In this document: positions 30,478 to 41,100 of the stretch, piece by piece
How the letters are laid out: every line of letters starts with the position of its first letter
Numbering within the stretch: position 1 is the first letter of the stretch
NCBI RefSeq assembly: GCF_036864975.1
Contig: NZ_CP104311.1
Location: 62,001 to 126,000, forward strand
Source: Methylococcus capsulatus
Lineage (GTDB): Bacteria > Pseudomonadota > Gammaproteobacteria > Methylococcales > Methylococcaceae
Direction: 5' to 3'
Length of the DNA: 64,000 bases
Translations under genes and position numbers: made by a program
The notes under the pieces: generated by a model
The model's database searches: none
The model's input: only the letters and a program-made list of their open reading frames with translations
Told to the model about the DNA's origin: nothing

Positions 30478-32133
30478 ATGGATCACATGCAAGAAACAAT
30501 GCCGCGGAGGCGCACCGGCAGCATCCTTGTCGGCCTGCCTTTCTGTCTTGCCTTGACTGCTGCCATGGCCAAGGCCGAGCCGGCCGGCAGCACGGCCGAA
30601 AAGGGCAACCCGCCGGACGCCGCGGCTGAGCAGGCGCCGCTCTTCGACGTCTGGGAGTACCGGGTCGAAGGCAATTCCGTACTCGATCAGAGAGTGGTCG
30701 AAAAGACCGTCTACGGATTCCTGGGACCGGGCAAATCGATCGGCGATGTCGAGAGCGCCCGCGCAGCCCTGGAAAAAGCCTACCACGACGCCGGCTATTC
30801 GGCGGCGCTGGTGGACATCCCTGAACAGGACGTCAACGAGGGCGTGGTGATCCTCAAGGTCAGCGAGGGCAAGGTCGACCGGCTGAAAGTGACCGGCTCG
30901 AGATATTTCTCCCTCGGCCATATCAAGGAAAAAGTACCGGCCCTGGCCGAAGGCCAGCCGCTCAACCTGCCCGCCGCGCAGGAGCAGCTGGGCAAACTCT
31001 CGTCGGAAAACGCGGATCGCACCGTGACCCCCGTCATGCGCGCCGGCAACACCCCCGGCACCGTGGAAGTGGAGCTGGCGGTGGACGACCAGCTTCCCCT
31101 GCACGCGGGACTGGAATTCAACGGCCGCAACAGCGTCGGCACCAGCCGTACCCGCCTGATCGCCTCGACGCGTTACGACAACCTCTGGCAGTTGAACCAC
31201 AGCGCCTCGTTGCAGTTCCAGATTTCCCCTGAAAACACTGACAACGTCCAAGTCTGGTCGGGCACCTACGTGATGCCCCTGGACATCTTCGATTCCGATG
31301 CCCGCATGGTCTTCTATGGCATCGGCCTGAATTCCAAGAGCGGCGTATCGACGGTCGGTGCCCTCAACGTCGTGGGCGACGGCGAAATCTTCGGGCTGCG
31401 CTGGATCAAGCCCCTCCCCCGCCTGACCAAGCGGCTCGGGCACTACGCGACCCTCGGCTGGGATTACAAAAACTTCGGTCAGGCCATCCTGTCCGACAGT
31501 GGTGCCCAGATGACACCGATCAGCTATTCGCCCTTCATGGCCGGCTACGATGCCAGCCTCGGCTATGACGACGGTTCGTTCAGCCAGCTCAACCTGGAAA
31601 CGCATGTCCTGTTCTGGGGCGATTATCAGGAATTCGAAAACCGGCGCTTCGGCGCGACCCCCAATTACGTCTATCTGAAGGGCGACGTCAGACACCGCCA
31701 GGTGCTGCCGGAAGACCTGTCCATGCAGGTACGGATGACCGGCCAGGTCACCAATGTGCCCCTGATCAGCAACGAACAGATGGGAGCCGGCGGCATGTTC
31801 AGCGTGCGCGGCTACCACGAGGTCGAACGGCTGGGGGACAATGGCATCAACGGCTCGCTGGAGTTCTACAGCCCCGACCTCGGCCAGCATCTTTACGAAA
31901 ACATGGGGCTGCTGCGGTTCCTGGTGTTCGGCGACCTCGCCTACCTCTGGGTCAAGGACGCCTTGCCCGGACAGCCTCAGCACTTCAGCCTGGCCAGCAC
32001 CGGCGCCGGATTCAACATTGAGCTGTGGCGAAAACTCAATGGCACCCTGTTCTGGTCCTATCCCTTCACCCGGACGGAAAGCGTCGCAGTCGGTGAAACC
32101 CGCGTCGATTTCCGCATCGCTTACGATTACTGA
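30478..32133 (+). CDS. ShlB/FhaC/HecB-family two-partner secretion transporter (TpsB)
   Basis: An outer-membrane Omp85-superfamily barrel that exports its TpsA partner. 551 residues: signal peptide (RRRTGSILVGLPFCLALTAA, cleavage after AKA), POTRA-type domains at about 60-220 with YRVEGNSVLDQRVVEKTVYG and KVSEGKVDRLKVTGSRYFS, and LAVDDQLPLHAGLEFNGRNS at the barrel entry. The C-terminal beta-barrel carries the FSVRGYHE motif of the lid loop (VRGY is diagnostic) and ends VDFRIAYDY, a typical C-terminal aromatic barrel signal. ATGs at 30478, 30487 and 30499 are all possible starts. The tpsA gene begins 13 bases after the stop. Confidence 0.92.
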   Translation: MDHMQETMPRRRTGSILVGLPFCLALTAAMAKAEPAGSTAEKGNPPDAAAEQAPLFDVWEYRVEGNSVLDQRVVEKTVYGFLGPGKSIGDVESARAALEKAYHDAGYSAALVDIPEQDVNEGVVILKVSEGKVDRLKVTGSRYFSLGHIKEKVPALAEGQPLNLPAAQEQLGKLSSENADRTVTPVMRAGNTPGTVEVELAVDDQLPLHAGLEFNGRNSVGTSRTRLIASTRYDNLWQLNHSASLQFQISPENTDNVQVWSGTYVMPLDIFDSDARMVFYGIGLNSKSGVSTVGALNVVGDGEIFGLRWIKPLPRLTKRLGHYATLGWDYKNFGQAILSDSGAQMTPISYSPFMAGYDASLGYDDGSFSQLNLETHVLFWGDYQEFENRRFGATPNYVYLKGDVRHRQVLPEDLSMQVRMTGQVTNVPLISNEQMGAGGMFSVRGYHEVERLGDNGINGSLEFYSPDLGQHLYENMGLLRFLVFGDLAYLWVKDALPGQPQHFSLASTGAGFNIELWRKLNGTLFWSYPFTRTESVAVGETRVDFRIAYDY

Positions 32134-32146
32134 TCGGGAAACGAGC

Positions 32147-35100
32147 ATGACGACCCGCGAACCTGCAAGCCGTAAAGCCCATCTTGCACCTACCGACCTT
32201 GGCCTCAAACCGCTGGTTGCTTCCGTGCGTACCGTACTGGCCGGCGCCTTCCTGGCCGGTGGCGCAGCGCAAGCGGGGAGCCTGCCGGTACCTGCCGGCG
32301 TTTTCGTGTCGAGCGGCAGCGCCGACCAGTCGATCGCCGGCAACCTGCTCACGATCAACCAGCATTCCGACCGCGCCATCCTGAACTGGAAGAGCTTCAA
32401 CATCGGCGCGGAAAACGCCGTGCAGTTCAAGCAGCCCTCGGCCTCGTCCATCGCCCTCAACCGCATCTACCAGAACGATCCCAGCCGCATCTTCGGCAAG
32501 CTTTCCGCCAACGGCCAAGTGTACCTGCTCAACCAGAACGGGTTCCTGTTCGGCAAGGGCTCGCAGGTCGACGTCAACACCCTGTTGGTCAGCACGCTGA
32601 ACATCACCGACGACACCTTCCAGCGCGGCATCACCAAGGTCGTGGACCAGGACGGACGCGCGGCACTGGTGGGCGACGGCAAAGTCTACCGCGTCGACGA
32701 ACAGGGCCACTTCGTCCTCGACGAGAAGGGAAACCGAGTCAAAATCGGCATTGAGTTCGCCGAGGGCTCCTCGGTGAAGACCGCCAATTCCGGCCGCATC
32801 ATCGCCGCCGCTCCTGCCGTGGAAAACAAGGGCGATCTCTCCGCACCGGACGGCCAGATTCTCCTCATCGCCGCGACCGATAAGGTCTATCTGCAAGAAG
32901 CCGGCAAGGACTCCAACCTGCGCGGCCTCCTGGTCGAAGTCGGGACCGGCGGTGAGGTCACCAACATCGGTAAAGCCTTGGCGGAGCGCGGCAATGTGAC
33001 GTTGATGGGGTTCGCCGTCAACCAACAGGGGCGGGTTTCGGCGACCACCTCGGTACGCGTCAACGGCTCAGTGCGGCTGCTGGCCAGAGAAGGCGCCAGC
33101 GTGCGGCGCGAGGGTGATGCCTGGCTGCTGCAGGCGAACCGCACCAAACGCATTGCACCATTGGACGATGGCCTGGGCACCCAGGCCACGGTGAACCTCA
33201 AAGGCGGCAGCAAAACCTCGGCGAATCCGGACCTGAACGACCCGGCCACCGCCGTGGACGGGCAGACGCAGGACGCCTCCTGGGTGGAGATCATGGGGCA
33301 CCAGGTCCGGATCGAGGACGGTGCGCAACTGATCTCCCGCTCGGGCAAAGTAACGGTGACGGCAACCGAGAACCCCGCCAATCCCGGGCTCGACAACGTC
33401 AAGAACGATGCCCGCGTCTACGTCGACAAAGGCGCGAGGATCGACGTGTCGGGCATCAAGGACGTGGGGGTGGCGATGGAGCGCAATGTGGTGACGGTGG
33501 AACTCCGCAGCAACGAACTGCGCGATTCACCCCTGCAGCGCGACGGCGTGCTCTACGGAAAGAAAATACGGGTCGACATCCGCAAAGGCACGCCGATCGC
33601 CGACATTTCCGGCGAACTGGATCGCATCGCCCGCACCGTGGCCGAGCGCAGCACCAACGGCGGGACCCTGAACCTGGTCTCGGAAGGCGATGCCGTTCTC
33701 CGGCGGGGAGCACTGCTGGACTTCTCCGGCGGATCGGTGGCCTACCGCTCCGGCTACATCGACACCACCCAGTTGCTGACACCGGACGGCAAGACGGTGG
33801 ACATCGGCAGCGCCGATCCGAACCAGACCTATGCCGGCATCTTCGGCCAGGTTACCCAGAAATTCAAAGCCTGGAACCTCACGAAGAACTGGGACATCAT
33901 CGGCCCCCGGCATCTGGGACGCTACGAACAAGGCTACGTCGAAGGCAAGGCCGCCGGCACGCTCGACATCAAAGCAGCGGCGCTGGCGCTGGAAGCCGAA
34001 ATGCGCGGCGCCTCGACCGCCGGCCTGCACCAGCGCGAAGCGGGAGCCCAGCCCCCCGGCGGAACCCTCAAGATCGACCTGGCACGCAGCCCCGACAGCA
34101 CCCAGTCCGTCATTTTCGGTGGAGCTTCGGCGACTCTCGGCATCGGAAAAGATCAGCCGTTTCCCCAGGACCCGGATAAACCCGGTCAGCCCGCCGCCTT
34201 GGTCCTGTCCGCCGACAAGCTGCGCAACTCCGGCATCATGTATGCCGACATCAAGACCAACGGGAAGGTCGCCATCCGCGCTGGGGAGAATCTCACCCTG
34301 ACCGACGGCGGCAGCCTGGCGCTCACTGGCGGCGAAATCAATGTCGATGGGACGATCACGGCCCACGCCGGCCAAGTCGGTCTCTCGACCCGCCTCACCA
34401 GCGCCACCCTGGGCAAGCTGTCCGGGGCCATCGAGCTGGGCTCCGGCGGCGCCATCGACGTCAGCGGCCAATGGATCAACGACCGTCCGGCCGACGCCAC
34501 CGGCCACAGCGTACAAGACCGCAGCCGCGTGCTGGTGAATGGCGGAACCGTTTCGGTGAAGGCCGAAGGCGACGTCAGTCTCGCCGCCGGCAGCCGCGTC
34601 GACGTCAGCGGCGGTGCCCGGCGCACCGGCAAGGACAGCATCAAAGCCGGCGATGCCGGCAGTATCAGACTGGAGGCCGCGGCGGTCGACGGCTCCGACC
34701 TCAAACTGAAAGGCACGCTCGAAGGCTACGCCTTCGCCGGCGGCAAGGGCGGGTCGCTCAGTCTCGTCTCCGACCAGGTGATCCTGGGCAACGCCAATGA
34801 TGCCGAGATCGCCAAGGGCGCCGACCCGTTGGTCCTCACCCCGGATTTCTTCGGCCAGGGCGGGTTTGCTCATTATTCCGTAGGCTCGAACAAAAGCGGG
34901 GTCACCGTCACTGACGGCACCCGTATCCAGCTCAGCGTCAAGAACCGGGTCCTCGATCCGAAAGCCGTCCGTCGCGTCAGCGGCTCGAATTTCCTCGACT
35001 TCGCACAGGTCAAGCTGCTCCCCGAACTGTCACGCCAGGCGGGCGAGTTCGATCTGATGCTGGCCCAAAAGGTCGGGCAAGGCGGAAAAGGGGCTGCCGT

Positions 35101-38100
35101 GCGTATCGGCGACGGCGCAGTGATCCATACCGATGCCGGCGGCAAGATCGCATTGCAATCGGATTCCAGCATCTTCATGAACGGGACGCTCGAAGCCGCC
35201 GGCGGCGATGTGGCGATGACCGTTACGCCCCCGGCCGGCACCGATCCCGCCTTCAAGGCGGACCAGGGTATCTGGATCGGTTCTGGCGCAAAGGTGGACG
35301 TGGCCGGCACCGCCCTACTCTACAGCGACCGGCCGGACCACGTGACCGGCCAGGTACTGGACGGTGGAACCATCACCCTCCACGCCGACCGCGGCTTCGT
35401 GGTTGTGGATGAGGGCTCGAAACTCGACGTTTCCGGAACGCAGGGACGCCTGGACGTGCCGGTCCGGGGACCGAATGGCGCCATCGCCCAGGATCGCCGA
35501 CAGATCGCGTCTTCCGGCGGCACCATCGCGATCCGCGCCGCCGAGGGCATCCAGCTCTACGGGACACTGGACGGGCATGCCGGCAACGGCGCCGGCGCCG
35601 CGGGCGGCGGGCTGTCGCTGGAACTCAATCCCAACACCCGCGCCGAGCCGGACGAAATCGGCCAGGGCCAGACGCCTTTCCCCAAAGTTCCCAGCGTGAT
35701 CACGCTGACCCAGTCCGGACCCGAAGGGACAGCGACGGTCCAGGGCGAGGCGGTGGCGCCCAGCCGCTACGGCCAGGCGCTGCTGAGCGTCGACCAGGTG
35801 GAGCGCGGCGGATTCAGCGAACTGACGCTGCGCACGCCGAGCCGCATCGAACTGGCCGGCAGCGTCGATCTGCACACAGACCGCAGCATCGTACTGGACG
35901 CACCGGTGCTGGCCTTCACGCCCGCCAGCGGCACCGCCGCCGGCAAGGTGTCGCTCGACTCCGCCTACGTCGCACTGGGCTCCACCCAGACCCGGCCGGG
36001 CAACGCGGCCCCGACTACCGGTAAAGGCAGTCTGCGGGTCGATGCGGGTCTGATCGACCTGGTCGGCACCGCCGCCCTCCAGGGCTTCGACGGCGCCGAC
36101 CTGAAAAGTACCGGCGACCTGCGCCTGATCGGGGTGCGCACCACCCAGCAACAGCGGGACTTCCTGGGCGAGTTCCTGGCGGCCGGCGATCTCACCCTGA
36201 CTGCGGATCAGATCTATCCCTCGACCTTGAGTGACTTCCGGATCGCCGTCACAGGCACGAACGACGGGACGCTCAGAATCAAACAGGGAGATTCCAACGG
36301 CGGAACAGTTCTGTCCGCGGGCGGCAAGTTGACGCTGGAAGCGCCGAACATCGTCCAGGAGGGCACCGTGAAGGCGCCGCTCGGCGAGCTGAATTTCCAG
36401 GCATCCAAGCGCCTCGAGCTGGCCGCGGGCAGCGTGACATCCAACTCGGCCAAGGGCGCCATCATTCCTTTCGGCCGTACCCAGGGCGGGCTGGACTGGA
36501 TCTACCCCTTAGGGGACCAGAATCTGGTCTTTACCGCGCCGCCGGAAAAGAAACTGGTGCTCGATGGTCCGAAGGTCGAGATTGCCGACGGCTCGGTGAT
36601 CGACACCCGCGGCGGCGGCGACCTGTTCGCCTTCGAATTCGTGCCGGGACCGGGCGGCTCTTATGATCTGCTCGACCCCACCAGTACGGGCTACCAGGAA
36701 GCCTATGCCATCCTGCCCTCCTTCAAGGGCACGACCGCTCCCTATGACCCCCTGGAAACCGCGAACTCGGGCCTCAAGGTCGGGGACAGCGTCTACCTTT
36801 CCGGCGGCGGCGGGCTCAAAGCCGGCGATTACGTCCTCCTGCCGGCCCATTACGCGCTGCTTCCCGGCGCCTACCTGGTAACACCCGACAAGAACGCCAC
36901 CAACATCGTGCCGGGTCTCCACCTGCAGCGCGCCGACGGCGCCCCGATCGTCGCCGGCTACCGCACCGTTTCCGGCACGAGTATCCGCGATGCCCTCTGG
37001 AGCGGTTTCGCAGTGGAACCCGGCAGCGCGGCCCGCACCCGTGCCGAATACTCGACCTACGGCGCCAACGAGTTCTTCGCCGCCAAGGCGGCCAAGGATG
37101 AAACCGCCGTACCCTATCTGCCCCGCGATGCGGGCTCCCTGCTCATCTCCGCGGAAACGGCTCTGGGCCTGGACGGACGGGTGTCGGCCAAGGCCGCTTC
37201 AAAAGGCCGCGGCGGCCGTCTCGACATCGACGCCGCCAACATCGCCATCGTCTCCGAAGGCAAGGCAGGGCAGGCGACCGGCAGCACCATCAAGCTGGTC
37301 GCGGAAAAACTCAACGGGCTGGGGGTTTCCAGCATCGCGATCGGCGGCGTGCGCAAGGGCGAAGACGGCACCGTCACGGTCGATACCCACGCATCGACCA
37401 TCTCCCTGGAGCAGAACGCCAGGCTCAAGGGCGCCGAATTTATCCTCACCGCCAAGGACAACATCACTCTCGCCAAGGGTTCCGGCATCACAGCCGAAGG
37501 CTCATCCAAGGGCATCGGGACGCCGAAGGTCTATAAAGTCGACGGCGATGCGGCCTTCCTGCGGGTATCGACTTCGGACCAGGCCGACCTCCAGCGCGCC
37601 GGCGTCTCGGGTCAGACCGGCTCGATCCGTATCGGCGCCGGCGCGACCCTGTCCACGTCCAACTCCATGATCGTCGACGCCACGGCCAACATGGATCTTT
37701 CCGGTAAACTCCTGGCTCAGGGCGGCTCGGTATCACTGGGCGCCAGCCGGATCGGGCTGGGCGCCGACGCCAGCTTCCAGAACGGCCTGGCACTGAGTCA
37801 GGCGGCACTGAACGCCCTCCAGGCGAACGAACTGCGCTTGAACAGCGGCAGCGACATCAGCCTGTACGGCCCGGTCGAACTGACATCGCAGCGAGTCGTA
37901 CTGCGCTCGGGCGGACTCCTGGGATTCGACAACGCCGGTCAGACCGCGAGCATCAAGGCCGGTGACATCCGCCTTGAGAATCCGCTCGCTGCGAGCACCA
38001 ACCGTACCGGCAACGGCAACGGCACCCTTTCCCTCGTGGCCGACACCGTCGAACTGGGCGAGGGCGCGTATACACTCAAAGGCTATTCCAAGGTGACAGT

Positions 38101-41100
38101 CGAAGCCGGCAAGGCGATCGTCGGCTCGGGGGCGGGCACGCTGAGCGCCGCGGCGGATCTCGACTTCAACACCCCCGTCGTCACGGGCGACCGCGGGGCG
38201 GACACCCGGATCGACGCCACCGGCCACGTGGTCGCGATCCAGTCGTCCGGCCCCGCTCAGGCCTCAGCCGATGCACTCGGTGCCCAGTTGTCGATCACCG
38301 CGGACAGTATCCGGAACGGCGGAACGATTTCGCTCAAATCCGGTGTCGTCAAGTTCGATGCCCTGAAAGGCGACGTGGTCCTCGCTGCCGGCTCGAACAT
38401 CGATGTTTCCGGGCGGGAGGTGAGCATCGGCAAAGCCAATGTCAAAACCGACGGCGGCGCGGTGGAACTCTCCAGCCGGACCGGCAATGTCGCGCTGGAA
38501 TCCGGTGCCCAGCTCGCACTCAATGGCAGCAAGGGCGGTGAGCTGATGGTGTCAGCGGCAGCGGGCAGATTCCGTTTCGAAGGCGGTGTCGATGCCCATG
38601 GCACGGAACGCGGCGGCCGCTTCGGTCTCGACGTCCATACCCTGGAAAACGGGGGCGACGTCGGCGGAATAGCCGGCAAGCTGGCGTCGGCCGGATTCAG
38701 CGATGGCATCAGCCTGAGGACGCGCACCGGAGACCTGCAACTGAATGCGGGCGATACCCTGGCGGCACGCACCGTCGAACTCGCGGCCGACCAAGGCTCG
38801 GTCCGGATCGACGGCAGCCTGAAAGCTCAAGGCGACAATGCCAGCTTGGACCTCAGGGCCGACAGCGGCCTGACCCTGGCAGCGGGTGCCGACCTGGAAG
38901 CGCACGGCAGCACCGGCCAGGGCGGCCGGATCGCGATGGAGTCCCTGGGCCAGGGTCCGCAGGGCGGGATTACGGTGGCATCGGGCGCCCGAATCGACGT
39001 GAGCGCCACCGACGGTTCCGTCAACGGTACCGTGAACCTGCGCGCGCTGCGCACCGGTCAGGATGTCGCCGTCTCGGGGAACCTCGGATCGTCCGTGACC
39101 GGCGCCAGGGAAACCACCGTGGAAGCCGTCCGTGTCTACGATCACAGCGGCACTATCGACAGTACCGACATCGCCGCATGGAAAACCGACACCGACACCT
39201 ACATGGCCAACGCCAGCGCCATCGAGAGCCGTCTGGGGCTGCCGGGCGGCCTCAGGGCTGGCCTGGAAATCCGCAGCAGCGGCGACCTGACGCTGGGATC
39301 GACCGGCTGGGACCTGGTCGACTGGCGCTATGGCGGCCGGCCGGGCGTCCTCACCTTGAAAGCCGCCGGCCAGCTCTCGATCGACGGCAAGCTCAGCGAC
39401 GGCTTCCGTGATGACCCCAACGGCATCGATGTTTCTGGCATCCTTGGCCCCGGTGCCACCGTCGCCGTGAAAGACATGCTGCAGAGCGGCTCTTCCTGGA
39501 GCTACCGGCTGCAGGCCGGCACCGACGTGGTGGTCGGCGCCGACGTCGCGGTGCGGACCGGCACCGGTGACATCGACGTCGACGCCGGCCGCGACGTGGT
39601 CCTGACCAATGCCGGCTCCTCCATCTACACCGCGGGTCGGCCGACCGACACCCAGCGCTATGGCAATTTCAAGAACGGCTTCGTAGCCTTCCAATTCTAT
39701 GGCGAATACCCCGTCGACGGCGGAGACGTCCACATCAGCGCCGGCCGCGACGTGATCGGCGCCAAGACCGGCCAGTTCTTCGACGGCTGGTTGGTGCGCA
39801 CCGGCAACTGGACCGATGGCACCAGTCACCAGGGCGAAACGCCGACGGCCTGGGCCGTGGCGATCGGCGGTCCGGTCGGCACCTCGGCGCAGCAGGGAAG
39901 CTTCCAGCAGAACATCGGTGCGCTCGGCGGCGGCAACATCACGGTCGAGGCGGGCCGGGACGTGTCCGATCTGTCAGCGGTCATCGCCACCACCGGCAAA
40001 CAGACGGGCACCCCCTCCAAGCCGAACAATCCCTCCGATAGCGACTTCAACACCAATGAAGTACAGATTTCCGGCGGTGGGAATCTGACCGTCAGGGCCG
40101 GCGGCGACGTCCTGGGCGGCACCTTCTACACCGGCAAAGGCGTCGGCGAAATCAGTGCGCGGGGAGCAATCAAGGAATCGGCGAACGGACTGGGGCCGGT
40201 GCTGGCACTGGGAGACTCCCGGTTCAGCCTGAGCGCCGGCCAGGACATCGAACTGGGCGCTGCCATCAACCCCACGGTGATCAACAACACCAGCGCCCGC
40301 AACTTCTTCCTCACCTATTCCGACCGTAGCGGCATCGCGCTGGAATCGCTCGCCGGGAACGTCCGGCTCCAGAACGACATCCCGGGAATGGTCAGCGCCG
40401 TCAACAAGTTGCGCAGCGCCAGGAACCAGCTCAGTTTCCCCGGCGCTTCGCTGAGCGCACTCAGCGTGTACCCGGCCTCGCTCGACGTCACCGCGCTGCA
40501 GGGAGACGTCGTGCTGGAACGCGGCTTCACGACCTATCCCGCCGCCAAGGCGAGCTTCAACCTCCTGGCGGGCGGAAACATCGGCAGCGGCTCGGTGGGT
40601 GACAACGTCAACGTCACCCAGTCGGACGCCGACCCCGCTCTGTTGCCCGGGATCGCCACTCCGACCCGGAGCTGGGACGATGCTTCGCAAAGGCTGCAGC
40701 CCTTCGGCGCCTCGAATCTGATCCACGCCCAGGTTCCCGTCCATCGCGGTGACACCGAGGCGGCGCAAATATACGCAAACGGCAACATCGCCTCCGTCGA
40801 TCCCCTACTCCTCGTTCTGCCCAAGGCGGTGGACGTCATGGCGGGCCGGGATCTGTTCGATGTCAGCCTGCACGTGCAACACCCCGATTACGCGATGTCC
40901 ACCGTCACCGCCGGCCGGGACATCCGTTTTACCTCACCGCGCAACGCCCAGGGCAATCTGGTAAACCTGACCCGCGAAATCCGACTGTCGGGTCCCGGCC
41001 AGCTCTGGGTCAGCGCGGGAAGGAATATCGATCTGGGCGCGTCGGAGGGCATTTACACCATCGGCAACACCGAAAACCGCGCCCTGCCGGACAACGGCGC

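Noticed and set aside
28095-30499. Long minus-strand frames over the PKD and PstS-like genes.
   Set aside because: They overlap strongly supported secreted genes with signal peptides and ribosome sites, and lack motifs.
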